DNA of 64,000 nt from Isoetes taiwanensis (GCA_021234155.1 JAJEKV010000066.1:6296800-6360799), one strand, 5' to 3'; positions 1 through 11,861 are shown, counted from the stretch's first letter. The notes: a model not told the origin generated them from the sequence alone. Program-made: numbers and translations.

Positions 1-3000
1 CTATAAACTAGCATTTTCCACTATATTCTAGAACTAAAGGGAAGCTTATGATTTTTGCAATTAAAAAACATTAGGACACATGTAGCAAGACCTGAAGCAG
101 CAAATTAGAATCAATTGCAACTACCAGTTACTAGTCTTTCTACCACGACGTTATTAACAATACATGGCACACAAATGTTGTAAAGAATACAATCTAGTTA
201 AACAAATTCTAAAACAATTTTGTCTAGACAGTCATATTCAAACAACAAATTCACAAAACTACATACAATGAATGAAATTGCAATGCTTGCAAGTAATAAA
301 TCCCTGGTTACCATTAAGTAATTCTCCCAAAACTCCTCCTCCTCCTCCTCTAAATAGTACTCCACAATTGTGCATTATATAGTACATTTGATCTCATCTA
401 ACAATAACTTCCACCCTTCGCAACCAACCCAATCCAATCCCCAAGCCTGCCTCACTACTAGTTAATACTTTTTGCATATATCACATGGTAGCATCATGAT
501 GGTTTCTTAAATGTCCCAAGAGAGACTTGAACACAAAGCCTCCTAATTGCTAATCCAAAGACTAATAGGGAGGTGCAAGATCGGATCAGATTCCAAGACA
601 ATATCTTCGATGTCATCATCTAATTCCTCCACTTTTAATGTCAATGTTGCGAAGCAATCTGTAGTTCCTCTGAATCACTATTCTAGACATTACCTTGTCA
701 TGATTTGATCATCATCAAAGGTGTTAGAGACTCAAAAGATTTCTAGCTATTCTTAGGATGACCTTACTCAGAATAATAAATGCATTATGTGATTGACATG
801 TTCAATGGTGGTTATGCTCATACAAACAATATGATGGCTAGCATTGATACTATACTAAAACCAACATTTCCATAGATATTGTGGAGCTTTTATAGAAGAG
901 GAAGGAAGTTGATGCTTTTAACAGAGACATAGTCCGTATTGATTAAGTCATCTATGACTGGAAGAAGACATGGAGTTGTTCAATGGATTATAAGTCTCGT
1001 CTTTGGACACCTTCATAATTGAGATTTAAGAATGCCAAGCAACTCCAATATCAATTGCAAATGTATATGCTCCTCAAATTCGAGAGGCTGACACTTACAC
1101 CATTAGAAAAGGAGATCTCATCCCGCATCTTTCATCAATTGACTAGATTGAGATTGGAATAGCCCAAACCACTCATTTGGGATGCAGATCTTCCTCTTGA
1201 CATTGTAGAACAACCATTGCTTTGCTGAAGGAGTACAATATTATCTTTACTTGACATAGCTCTACCCCGATTCTGTAGAGAGGATGAACGAGACAGGATT
1301 CTCCTATGTGCCAATCATGACCCACTAAAAAAGTTCTAAAGAAGTATGCATAGATATGGAAGCCTAAAAAAGCACAGATGAAACTATAAAGGCCATCTAG
1401 GTCCATTCACCATCCAGCATTGTTGACTATATGCCGTCCATATTTCATCTGAAACCAATCCTCAACAAATGAATCGTTTGGAGTCTTTTTCAAGAAAGTT
1501 TTATTTTTCCTTTATCCTATCATAATATCAGGTTCTACATATATTGTTGTCAGGCCTGAGGCAAGAGAAAGTGACAAATAACTATTTGAGCCTATCTAAG
1601 GCTCGATTTTGGTTGCATACCACATGGTAAGTTCAATCAAGCATGTAGCCCCTCATTGCCCTTGTCTGCTTTGGTCTGTTAGCTAAGCATACACAAGGAG
1701 TAGGCGCTAGGCTAGCAGTGGGATGGTAGAACTTGATTTGTCTAAGATATGAGAGATTGCATGCAAGAAAAATGGAGCACTTCTGTTGATGTAGTCATCG
1801 AAGTAGAATACTTCACTTAAACAGTTGTTGGTGGCTCACTTCTAAAGTTTAGGCTTCAACATTGAAAATTAAAAGTCACTTTTACCTAGTCTGCAGCGGA
1901 GAAGACTAACTCTAACAATGTTTTAGGTAGGCACTCTGGACCAAGCCTTAAGTTTGAAATGTTTGATACCATTCTTAGGCGTCCTGGCCATTCAGAGAAG
2001 GAAAAAAAAGGGGGGAATGGCCGGGCAAAAATTTGCCTGGAATAGAAAGGCAGACGAAACTTTTACCATGTAATTGAAATGGGAGGTAAATACTTTGCCC
2101 TTCAAATTAATTCTTTCAAATTTAAGGCTTGCTTTGGACTAGGTGAATATGTTATGAATGGAAAGTTTTTGATCAGAGGTTTTCCAACGAACTTGGTTGA
2201 TCATTCAAGCTTTTCTCTTGAAGATATGGCAAAGTTACCGATTAGCGGCGCACTTCGTAAATAGGATTTTTAGATTTAAATTTTAAAATTATTATTTTCC
2301 CATTCCTCCTCCCTAAAATTCTAAGGCTTTTATAAATAGCTCTTAATCTAGGCATCCACATTAGATGTATTTGATCTGGAAAGCTTGTGTCGAGAGCTTT
2401 CCAATAGTATGCTTTTCAAGCAAAATGGGCATTTCTAAAAAAATGTATGGCCAATTTACGAATTAACGGCGTACTCTAAAAATTCATTTGGCGCAATCCA
2501 CTGCCAGGATATTCTATTGGAATTTTTGTCTGAAAAATCCCACTTTGGTCTACTTTTTGGATCCCTTTAAAAACACACTAGTTTCAGAATATCTATATCT
2601 TGAGTTTGAGATTGCCAAAAGTGGCACTATATATAGTTCTGTATCATGGCCTTGTGTGGTCTTCGTGGACATTAACATAATACCTACCTACCTACCCACC
2701 TATCTTCCTCTTCTTTCTTAATTAGATAAGAAATAGAGAAATTTACGAGACTCTAAGGAAATCTTGAGGAATATTGGGGAGAAATCTAGAACAATACTAG
2801 TAATGGTGCCTAGCGTTGCTGGGCATAAGTTGGGAACCTGTGTGGACGGAAACATATTCATCTCAGACTCCTTTTCATAAATCTAATATAATAGAAACCA
2901 AGTCCAGCATTGCTAGGCCATAATAGATTTTTGTGTATTCGACACTCTTCCCCTTTCCTTTGTCTTTTGCTCTATCTCGCGTTTCCTTTTTTCATCATTT

Positions 3001-3076
3001 TCTTACGCACTTTCTTTTTCCCTTTTCCCCTTTTCCTATTTCCGTACATGTTTTCTTTTTCCTTTCTCCCCCCTTT
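1..3076. other. No recognisable gene; degenerate non-coding sequence
   Basis: AT-rich sequence with no reading frame I can assign. Between about 1,010 and 1,400 the plus strand reads as a stop-interrupted protein (for example FKNAKQLQYQLQMY and WDADLPLDIVEQPLLC), which may be a very old pseudogene of unknown family. The remaining open frames are short and have no codon bias. Confidence 0.5.
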
Positions 3077-3200
3077 TTGGGTTGCCCCTAGGGGGCAAAC
3101 CCTCGCTTATGTGGGTTTCTGGTATATTCTAGGTATATGCTAGAATATACATAGGATATGCCGGTAACTGCTCCAAACCTATTGTTCCCTGTAAACTGTT
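3077..3200. repeat. Dispersed repeat, copy 1
   Basis: A block starting near GGGTTGCCCCTAGGGGGCAA and ending near CTGTAAACTG is repeated at 9,351-9,475. Both copies share the order TTGCCCC/GGGGCAA palindrome, ATGTGGGTTT, several TATATGC-type words and ACTGCTCCAAAC. The CCCTAGGGGGGCAA word also occurs in the LTR at about 15,857. It is probably part of an old LTR or MITE family. Confidence 0.6.
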
Positions 3201-3327
3201 GGTCACTTGCATTTTGGATTTGTATTTATTTTTCCTTTCATGCATCGTGCGTGTTTCATGTAGTTCTAGAGTGATTGCTTCTAGATAAGATCGTTGAGAT
3301 TGTAAACCCTTTTTCTTTTTTAATTAG

Positions 3328-3849
3328 GGGAAAGGCTATACTGGTGAAGAACAACTCAAGGATGATTTGGAAGGTGCACATCTTGTTATTATTCCTGCTG
3401 GAGTTCCTCGTAAACCAGGGATGATACGTGATGATTTATTCAATATCAATGCTGGTATTGTCATGTCATTATTAAAGGCAATTGCAAAGTACTCCCCGTT
3501 TATAAGTGTATCAAAATTGTCAAACCCATTATTTCTCATGATTCACAGTTCATAAAGTATGGCTTTGATGGCTTGCTTCTTTTAAGATCACGATCCTTGC
3601 ATGTAAGAGAAAATGCCCGATATATAATTGAAGTCGTTTGCATCGCTAATAATAATGGTTAATGGTTTAAAAATCTGTTTACTCATTAGTAGCATTGCTC
3701 TTCTGATGTCCATTATATATATCAACAGTAAAATCACATGATTGAATGAAAATTGATGGTCAATGCTTCTTGGCTACAGGCCTTAGTGACCATGATTAGC
3801 AATCATGTCAATCCGACTGTTCCAATTGCAGCTGTGGTTCCCATTTCAT
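3328..3849 (+). pseudogene. Malate dehydrogenase gene fragment (two exons)
   Basis: MDH interconverts malate and oxaloacetate with NAD. The exon at 3,328-3,497 follows an acceptor (TTAATTAG) and reads [13 protein letters not shown] then [13 protein letters not shown] and [12 protein letters not shown], the nucleotide- and substrate-loop core of plant organellar MDH. A donor-like GT follows at 3,498. The next exon, 3,780-3,849, reads ALVTMISNHVNPTVPIAA, matching the family's ISNPVNSTVPIAA segment with the conserved SNP changed to SNH, then runs into a stop. Both the upstream Rossmann region and the catalytic-His region are absent, so this is a captured or decayed fragment, not a working enzyme. 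Identification is by family motif recall; confidence in MDH is high. Confidence 0.85.
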
Positions 3850-4680
3850 AAGTTATTGCTTTGATGACATGCTTCCTTTTAGATCATCTTCTTTGTATGT
3901 AAGAAAAAATACCTGATAGAATTGAAGTCATTTGATATAGAAGTGAAGTCGTTTGCATCTCTAATAATAATGGTCTCAAAATCTGTTCACTCATTAGTAG
4001 CATTGTCCTTCGGACATCCACAATATCTATCAAGTTTTGAATTACATGATTGAAAGAAAACTGATGGTCAATGCTTCTGAGTCTTGACTCAGAACTTAGG
4101 AACCATGATTAGCAATCCCGTCAATTCAAATGATTCCCATTTCATAAATTATTACGCTGATGACATGCTTCCTTTTAGATCATGTTCTTTATATGTAGAA
4201 AAAAATACCTGATAGAATTGAAGTCATTTGCATCGCTAATAATAATGGTTTGAAAATCTGTCTACTCATTAGTAGCATTGTCCTTCCGAAGTCCACAATA
4301 TATGTCAGAGTTGAATTACATGATTGAATGAAAACTGATGGTCAAAGGCTTCTTAGCTACAGGCCTTAGTGGCTAAGGTTAGAAATCCTGTCAACTCAAC
4401 TGTTCCATTTGTAGCTGAATGGTTCCCATTTCAAAAACTATTACTTTGATGACATGCTTCCTTTTAGATTATGTTCTTTGTATGTGGGAAAATATGCCTA
4501 ATATAGAATTGAAGTCGTTTGATAAAGAATTGAAGTCATTTGTATCTCTAATAATAATGGTTTGAAATTTTGTTTACTCATTAGTAGCATTGTCCTTATG
4601 ACGTCCACAATATATAATCAAGAGTTTGAAATACATGATTGAATGAAAACTGATGGTCAATACTTCTTGGCTACATGCCT
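3551..4680. repeat. Tandem array of ~296-bp units carrying an MDH exon and intron
   Basis: Four head-to-tail units start at about 3,551, 3,847, 4,143 and 4,432 (periods 296, 296 and 289). Each starts with a CATAA-TATTG-CTTTGATGACATGCTTC block, continues with intron text (GAAGTCGTTTGCAT, TAATAATAATGGTT, CATTAGTAGCATTG) and ends with a copy of the MDH exon around ATGATTAGCAATC. The exon copies decay progressively, and the last unit is truncated near 4,680. Confidence 0.85.
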
Positions 4681-5382
4681 TCAATTTATCAATTTTATTC
4701 AGAGCTGCGTTCTAATGCTGATTTTTGCGAGTTTTAATTCTTCATGTGTAGAATGAGCATCACATCCAAGCGTGGAGCTCTATATCCCTCTCAAATGTTG
4801 ATTCTGGATGTGGCAAGATAGAGCTTTAGCTAGTATAGTAATGTGCTTCAAGGTCATTATAGTAAAAAGTTCTTTTTGGGTTGATCTGATCTTTCGATCC
4901 ATTGCATTGCCGTCCTTTTTTTGTTTTTAGAACAACATGGCTAATTAATGGAAGGAGATTGGTAGGCAAAGTGAAGAATGTTGCAGAACTTAGGACACTC
5001 TCTTCAGCTAGGCACAGTGATGAACAGCCTTGCCAACCTTGTCTAACATGCGGCAGTTCGGTATCCTAGGAAGTGGTAAGTTTCCGACAAGCATCTTTAT
5101 TTCAAAGCTATAAAGGACCACTATTGTTTTCTGAAAAAAGAATGTTTGTAACGAATGTTCAGTTCTTCACAGACCTATACTTCCCTTATTATGTGAGCTG
5201 AACATCTTTGTGCCTTAGGAACATCCTCTATACGATCAAGTTTAAAGGATCGAACAACATGCCAAGCGATATAGGGTTCTAAACACACAAAATATGTCTT
5301 TCCTTTATCTCATTCTTTGTTTGGTCCCAACATTAATTTGTGCACAAATTTCAGACTTTATGCTAGAGCTAAAATCTTCCAA
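4681..5382. other. No recognisable gene
   Basis: I see no convincing coding frame, repeat or RNA in this stretch between the MDH array and the NAC fragment. Confidence 0.5.
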
Positions 5383-5615
5383 TGCTGATGATATATGCAT
5401 ATGAAGTCTTTAGATTTCGTGGAAGGTTTCTAGAAGACACAAAATTAGATTGTCTTGAAGTGGCAATAGAAAAGTAAAAATTTTATAATGCAAATTGCTG
5501 ATTGATATATGCATATGAAGGCTTTAGATTTCATGGTAGGTCTAATAGAAGCCACAGATTTAGATTGTTTTGAGGTTGGAAAAAGCTTGACAATAGAATA
5601 CCAAAAATTATTTCT
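5383..5615. repeat. Diverged tandem duplication of ~118 bp
   Basis: The blocks at 5,383-5,485 and 5,498-5,615 share GATATATGCATATGAAG, CTTTAGATTTC, a GAAG-CACA stretch and TTAGATTG. They are an imperfect direct duplication just upstream of the NAC exon. Confidence 0.65.
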
Positions 5616-5676
5616 GTCTTGCAGTTTTAAAGGCGCAACAAGAATTCTAAACTTGACTGATCACTTCTATTCACAG

Positions 5677-5859
5677 ATAGTGGAAGACTGGCCTGGCCTT
5701 CCTGCTGGTGTAAAGTTTGATCCAAGTGACAAGGAACTACTTGAACATCTTACAACAAAGGTAGGAAGCAGCACCCTAAAACCTCATCCATTTATTGATG
5801 AAATCATTCCTACTTTAAGTGACTCAAAGAACTATCATTCATACACCCAGGGCATTTAA
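5677..5859 (+). pseudogene. NAC-domain transcription factor exon fragment
   Basis: NAC proteins are plant-specific DNA-binding transcription factors. After an acceptor (TATTCACAG) the frame reads EDWPGLPAGVKFDPSDKELL, then EHLTTKVG, KPHPFIDEIIPTL and a stop shortly after HSYTQ. This matches subdomains A-B of the NAC subgroup that has GLPxGVKFDPTDQEL followed by PHPxIDEFIPT (the SOG1/SND2-like branch). The usual CYTHP motif is altered (HSYTQ), the frame stops, and no later NAC subdomains follow, so it is a single-exon fragment. The frame stays open upstream to about 5,509, but that part shows no NAC similarity. Confidence 0.8.
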
Positions 5860-6366
5860 ATTAACATTTGTGAGGAATAAAAGCTGGCTTAATGGCAGGA
5901 ACATGGGATACATAGATGCCGGAAGTTCATTGCTGTCATCAGCAATGCTAGTTGCTCTTTACATTGTGCAGCTTGCAATGCATATTCTGACAAGTCAAAG
6001 TAGACACAAGTTCCATCTTTATGAGTATTTAAGGGTACCATTCATTGGCAGAAGACGCCTTAATATAGGCATTGTAGAATGAGGAAAAGTAGAACTCCCA
6101 TGATTGGAATATCACGACGGCATACTTGCTTCTTTTACAAAAGTTTTATTGTTCTTCCTTTCCAGATCCAACACCAAATATCTTATAGCTTCATTTGCAT
6201 CCAAAATTCTATATTTTGTATGCTTTGTTAGATAGATACAAACTTTTGTAAGAAATCTTAAGGGTTATCTAGCTTTTTATTGTTTTATTTGTGGAATTAG
6301 ACTTTACTTCATTTACTTTTAACGGAAATCATTGCTTAATTTACTGCTTTTTTCTCTGCATTCCAG

Positions 6367-6617
6367 TGGTATTTCTGTCTCCATGGTCATGAAGTTTGCT
6401 GATAATCTTGTGAAGGTAAATAATTATTATCCATTAATGCCTAAAGGTTTATGCTTTGTTTAGCTTCACTCTTGGAATGCTATGCCTCGTAGATAATTTG
6501 AGTTCTTTGTTTTTGTGAATAGGTGTACTTTACGAGCATTGCCATGCTAATGACGGCCTTTTTATCGATGCTATTGTTTGAATTTCAGCTCAGTCTTCCC
6601 TTCTTACTTGGGACGAT
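6367..6617 (+). pseudogene. Nucleotide-sugar (CMP-sialic acid-type) transporter fragment
   Basis: Two exons with good splice sites. The exon at 6,367-6,415 (acceptor TTCCAG, donor GTAAAT) reads GISVSMVMKFADNLVK. The exon at 6,523-6,617 (acceptor GAATAG, donor GTATGT) reads VYFTSIAMLMTAFLSM then FQLSLPFLLGT. Together they match the C-terminal transmembrane region of plant Golgi CMP-sialic acid/UDP-galactose transporter-like proteins, where MKYADNIVKVYSTS is a hallmark. No other exons are visible, so this is a fragment. It has the same orientation as the MDH and NAC fragments upstream. Confidence 0.75.
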
Positions 6618-6621
6618 GTAT

Positions 6622-7040
6622 GTGCTTTTCCTAAAGTAGATGTTGCAAAGGTTTTAAGCATCACTAACTGTTTCCCATATCGTTATCAATGGTACATTCT
6701 CAAGGCAAGATGATGAAATAAAGCACTGCAATGTAAAATACAACAGTTCGAATTCTGAATATCCAAGTTCTGATTCTTTACACTATCCAGTTTACTTGAG
6801 TATTACCTAACTTAAAATTGTGTTCTTGTAGTATAGTGTTTATGACAGACCCCTCGTGAGGACAAGGGCCTTATTTAGATGTGCAAGCACAAGCAATACA
6901 TAGAGTTGTGCATATCAGTCATAGGGTGCCTTTTTTTTTTCTAAGTGGATGGTTTTAGATTAATGTTATGATTTTTAGATGGTGATTGTCTGGGTATCTA
7001 TATATAGCTTATAGTCACTTTTTATGGAAGAATCCATTTT
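6622..7040. other. No recognisable gene
   Basis: Intron-like or intergenic sequence between the transporter fragment and the LINE. I see nothing specific in it. Confidence 0.5.
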
Positions 7041-7055
7041 ATAAGGACTATGATT

Positions 7056-7861
7056 TTTTTTTTTGAAGAACTGTGTCATCAATATATTAAAAGAATGGTA
7101 ATGTTACAAAGCAAGTGAGGAGGAAGGAGAACTGCCCCAAAGAGACAGCGATACCTCGACACTCCACAACAAACTCACAGAAAAACTGCAACTCTACTGT
7201 TGTACAAACTGACCATCACCATCTACAACACCCAAGAAGTCCTGCCAAATGGCAAACTTCCGCTCTACTAATCCTGGGAACACCAGAAAGCTTTGAAATA
7301 GCTTGTACCTGAGTCGAGGAATCAGAGAGGTTGCAGGCTGCTGAATCCCCTGAAAGATCCACAACCGTCGCCGCTTCCAAATCAGCCACACCAACCAAGC
7401 CACGCACAGATGCAAGGTTTGCTGCCGCAAGAGCGGCCAAGCACCAGGATACACATGAAGCAGCAACTGTTGGCTAGTCTACTCACCTGAAATAGAGCCC
7501 TAACCCAATCTCAGGCAGCCTGCAAGTGAGGGCATAAAACCAGACAATGCTCTGACGCTCAATGATGAAGGCCACAACAAGGGCGAGGGGCTCACACCCG
7601 CCTAAACCCGACTCACAAGGGCATTCACCCCGATACAAATTGCACCACCGCCACGAAGCACCCTAACCTTCTGGTGGGGAAGTGAGCTCCATGTCCACGT
7701 CCAAACCGAGCGCCACCGAGAACCCGGAAGCTGCAGAGACCACTTGCCTGAAGGGGGCAGTGTGTCATGAATAGCCAGCACCCGGTAACAAGACCGCACA
7801 AAACAAGAAGACACACCATCTGGATGAACCTTCCAAACCTGCACCACCACATCCTGAGGGA
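7056..7861 (-). mobile_element. 5'-truncated LINE (L1-type) insertion with target duplication
   Basis: A 15-bp direct repeat ATAAGGACTATGATT flanks the insert at 7,041-7,055 and 7,862-7,876. A poly-T run at 7,052-7,064 is the poly(A) tail of a minus-strand element. The minus strand reads as the 3' part of LINE ORF2: DVVVQVWKVHPDGVSS, WRSVWTWTWSSLPHQKVRV, and later VWLIWKRRRLWIF, the zf-RVT/C-terminal pattern of plant L1 elements. Several frameshifts separate the pieces. Only the last ~800 bp were inserted, as expected from incomplete target-primed reverse transcription. Confidence 0.88.
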
Positions 7862-8035
7862 ATAAGGACTATGATTTTGGCTTCATCAATACTAGTATAA
7901 GGTGTATCAAAGTATGTACCTTTCTTTAATATATAGAAAACCAACTTTGCAAATAAAAATAAAATTTAATGCCATGATATGAAGATTTGAGACAAGCAGA
8001 ATTAATTAGATGGCTATCAAAGCAGAATGATTTTG

Positions 8036-8932
8036 CTCCATATTCTAAAGGAGGTGCACCCTAGACTACCACAATCATCGGATTCGTCGATCCTACGACC
8101 CAGATCGTATAATGGGGCCTGTGAGCACCTCTCGTTTCGCTTATAGTCATTTATGATTGGAGGTGCCTATGATTTTGAAATATGAAATACGATTTCGCCT
8201 AAGGTTTTGAGAGAATATCGAACCTCTATACGGCTTTGCCTAAGATTTTAGAATATGAAATAGGGGGGCTCGAACCTCTATTAAAATAACTCAATGTCCT
8301 AATAAGACAACTTTAACCAATATACCCAGTGAGCTAATGTGATTATTTTTTATCTTGAATCGATGCTTTTGTTTTTTTTTAATAACAACCCATTCAATTG
8401 TTTTAGTGATATATGGACTCTGGTTTCTTGAATTGTTATTTTTTACATCCATATCAAATTCCCCCTGGAACCCCCTGTGATGTTGCTCCATATTCTAAAT
8501 GAGGTGCACCCTGGACTACCACAATCGTCGGATTCGTCGATCCTACGACCCAGAACGTATGTTGGGGCTTGTGAGCACCTCTCGTTTTGCTTATAGTCAT
8601 TTATGATTGGAGGTGCCTATGATTTTGAAATATGAAATACGATTTCGGCTAAGGTTTTGAGAGAATATCGAACCTCTATACGGCTTCGCCTAAGATTTTA
8701 GAATATGAAATACGGGGGCTCGAACCTCTACTAAAATAACTCAATGTCCTGATAAGACTACTTTAACCAATATACCCAGTGAGCTAATGTGATTATTTTT
8801 TATCTTGAATCGATGCTTTTTTTTTTTTAATAACAACCCATTCAATTGTTTTAATTTTTTACATCCATATCAAATCCCTATGATTGGAGGTGCCTATGAT
8901 TTTGAAATATGAAATACGATTTCATCTAAGGT
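8036..8932 (-). repeat. Tandem tRNA-derived SINE-like units (two full, one partial)
   Basis: Two ~450-bp units start with CCATATTCTAAA at about 8,039 and 8,489, and a partial third starts near 8,877. On the minus strand each full unit begins with a tRNA-like head: an A-box-like TAGCTCACTGGG and a B-box GGTTCGAGCCCC about 60 nt apart (8,267-8,340 and 8,717-8,795), followed by a non-tRNA body. This is the layout of a Pol III SINE. I saw no clear poly(A) tail or target duplication. Confidence 0.65.
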
Positions 8933-8934
8933 TT

Positions 8935-8960
8935 TGAGAATGAGAATGAGAATGAGAATG
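8935..8960. repeat. (GAATGA)n microsatellite
   Basis: Four tandem GAGAAT/GAATGA units directly follow the partial third SINE-like unit. Confidence 0.85.
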
Positions 8961-9350
8961 GTTTTTTATCGTCCACTGAGGCCAATCGGCCTGTGGGACC
9001 CACAAGGAGCGCAGTAGAGACAAGGCATGCAAGTTTGATCAAAACCAGCTACTGAACACCATGCGGAGCACTTGGAATTGCTCTCCAACACATTGCACAA
9101 GACCCCAAATGGAATCAGATTGGATTCCTCAAGTCGGGTTAGGTGCGAACGATGCTAACCAAGCTGGACCAAGTCACGCTTAGCGTGCCATTTATGAGCT
9201 CTCTTGTATGCTATCTTAAAAGTCAAAAAAATTTATTGATTGAAGAATTGCTTTAGGCACACATTTAATAAAACATCCTTGGCATTTTATGTATTTGTTT
9301 TCGTTGCACTTGATTTCTTTTGTAGTTTATAAGTCATATTGAGTTGTTTT
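8961..9350. other. No recognisable gene
   Basis: Moderately GC-rich, non-coding sequence. Nothing recognised. Confidence 0.5.
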
Positions 9351-9475
9351 TGGGTTGCCCCCGGGGGGCAAGCCCTTGTTGATGTGGGTTTATGGCATAT
9401 TTCAAGTATATGCCAGTATATGCCAAGAATATGACAATGACTGCTCCAAACTTACTATCACGGGTAAACTGGCGG
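9351..9475. repeat. Dispersed repeat, copy 2
   Basis: Second copy of the repeat at 3,077-3,200. It starts GGGTTGCCCCCGGGGGGCAA and ends near GGTAAACTGG, with the same internal TATATGCCA words. Confidence 0.6.
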
Positions 9476-10740
9476 TGGCCGTTGTTGTTGGGAGCCATTT
9501 TTGAAACCGGCTAACCGGTTTTCCTATCTATCCCAGCGCCCTTCTCTTCAATTCTTTCGAAAATAATTGAGTAGGGAAGGAATAAACCAGAGATTTTGGG
9601 CAGCGGACTGTCCTACGGGACAATCTTGTGGAGATGGCACATGCCTTGAAATCCTGAATAATCTGAAAGACGCCACGATGGCGCAACCCTTTGGAGAAAA
9701 TGGCTGGAGCAGTTCGCCAAGTAAAACACATTTCTATTCATTGTTTTGCTGGACCTCAGTTCTGATACATGATATAGGTAGTCATCGAGAGGATTGATCC
9801 AGAACATATTCAATGGGATGATTGAGAACAATTTAGGCAGCATGCAAGGCTATGCACGAACTTAGGGCTTCCCTTTTCAGGCCGATTTCTGCATATTTTC
9901 TAAAGAAGTGAGATGACAACTCTACTTATCTCAATCAAGTTAAAGACAATCGTAATTCATTTTGTTCTAGGGATAATGCCTAGTGAAACTGGGTTTAATG
10001 ATTCGTCATGTAGCAGCTCCACCTACCTCTTTTCTATCACAGATAAGGTTTTCCACAACTTGGCCAGGTAAAGTCATCTGTCATTTTAAACAATGCAATG
10101 TGCAGAATTCATCCCATAGACTGATTCATGGAAGACATGGCTTGACTGTCCCTGAGATCTTGGCTTATCTCAAAAGCAACAAAAATCTACTACTTCATAC
10201 CCTCACAAGTAGCTTATGATTTTAAATATGGCTTTTGTCCCTGCATGAATTATCCTTTCTCATAGCTATACTGCATCTTTGGACAAATGACAAACAGTAA
10301 ACCATTCTTTTTTTTCCAATTGCAGATCCACAGGCTGTGAAGACCACACATAGAAGTAATGCATCAGATGCGTAATGGAATTATCAGGTACATAATGGAA
10401 CCTATTAAGTTGTTAAGTCCCTTTAAAACATCTTAATTCTTGAGTTCTTGATCAGTTATGTGCCTTGTTGATAAACGTAAAATTTAAAAAGATTAAGATT
10501 TATCGAAGAATGGAAGGTACACATGTTCAATACAAGCTTCTAGTGTCCCGAGGCTTTAATGTGGACCATCAGTACCCCGACACAAGAATTGTTCTCATAG
10601 GACCATAGGAAGACAAACAATGGACAATAGTGTTTACCTGGAAAGTATTATCAGTTCAATGTAATTAATGACTACAAGACAATTGAGGTAGCACAATCAG
10701 CATTGCTTTAAAATTATATTGTTCCTGGCATATGCTGAAT
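9476..10740. other. No recognisable gene
   Basis: Contains short open frames on both strands (for example around 9,570-9,790 and 9,983-10,219) that I cannot relate to a family. Confidence 0.45.
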
Positions 10741-10742
10741 AT

Positions 10743-11258
10743 TCTTCGTACACAGGGACGTCATGTGATTGTCAAACTAGCAGGAGAAGGTCAGAAGGAC
10801 ATGTCAAACTAGCAGGAGAAGATCAGAAGGACAAAGCTGCACTACAGGTCACTCCAATCTAGGGTCTCCAAGTCCAAGCAAGATATGATGTTGTACATCT
10901 AAATACTCCAGGCTATCTGAGGCCTCCTATGCCAGCTACAGGGGCTGCGGCATTAGGGTTCTCTCCTTACAGTCCAGGACTCCCTGCATATAATGCTCAG
11001 GTCGCTTATGCTGATATTGCACGAAACCCTCAATATGCAGCCATGATAGTAGTAATGCCACAGTATAATCATGCACAATATACCCAATATTTTCTAGCTC
11101 CAACAGGACAAGTCCTAGAAGGAGGCATTGCAACATATTCTACAGGCACATATGACAGATTCAAATGCTTTCAAAGGACAAAACTAAATTTCAACTTATT
11201 GTATGCACAGGTAATCACAACTAGATCATTGCAGATGCTGCAGAAACATTTTCCCTGA
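10743..11258 (+). pseudogene. Possible RNA-binding-protein (RRM-type) gene fragment
   Basis: From 10,755 the frame reads GRHVIVKLAGEGQKD, resembling the end of a plant RRM (GRxxxVKLA). It continues through a TAG to GLQVQARYDVVHLNTPGY and into an open frame at 10,929-11,258 rich in Pro, Ala, Tyr and Gln (PYSPGLPAYNAQVAYADIA, PQYNHAQYTQYF), typical of low-complexity tails of hnRNP-like proteins. A 30-bp segment is tandemly duplicated (10,771-10,800 and 10,803-10,832), breaking the frame. The family assignment is tentative. Confidence 0.4.
10771..10832. repeat. 32-bp period tandem duplication inside the RRM-like exon
   Basis: GTCAAACTAGCAGGAGAAG occurs at 10,771 and again at 10,803, each followed by a nearly identical GTCAGAAGGAC. 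It shifts the downstream reading frame. Confidence 0.9.
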
Positions 11259-11861
11259 TAGTTAAATAACGTTAGGCCCCCCTTTCAAGGTCTCTAAATC
11301 TGCTTATTTAGAAGTTCTCAAAAACATTAAATTCAATTGTATATTATTAGCAGTGAGAAGCTTATATATAAGTGAATGTGTGTTCATTCTAGTAAGGTAA
11401 TTGATTGATCTCTGGAAAATGTTTCTGTTTCTACACAGATCGTGTTTATTATCTTTTCAATTTGATAGTTGATTTGTAGAAGTTGAATCTCGTTCTTGGT
11501 TGCTGGAATTATTGATTTTTTATTTTGCAGAGATTTATATGACCGCAAATTTTAACCCAAGGTCATGCTGCTCGTTGCTTACTTCATCCATTATGCCATT
11601 GCCAGTATATTTACTTGGGCTTTCCTGCAACTTGCAAACGTATCCGCAGTAGTTCTTTGGGAGCACAAAATTTACAAAGTTATCATTATCAACTAATTAG
11701 ATATTATGGCCATAGCAAAAGCAGTATTTGAATGGAAAATGACTTAGTACTTTGATGCATTTGCATCTTTCTAGCAATGTGAGCCTGTAATGTGAGCCTG
11801 TGGTACATTCCTGAGCATCTTGCTTGCAGCTTAATTATGAGAAACTAATTGGACTTCTTTG

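Noticed and set aside
9567-9843. Overlapping frames around 9.6-9.8 kb as a gene
   Set aside because: Frames on both strands overlap with no domain, no splice sites and no codon bias.
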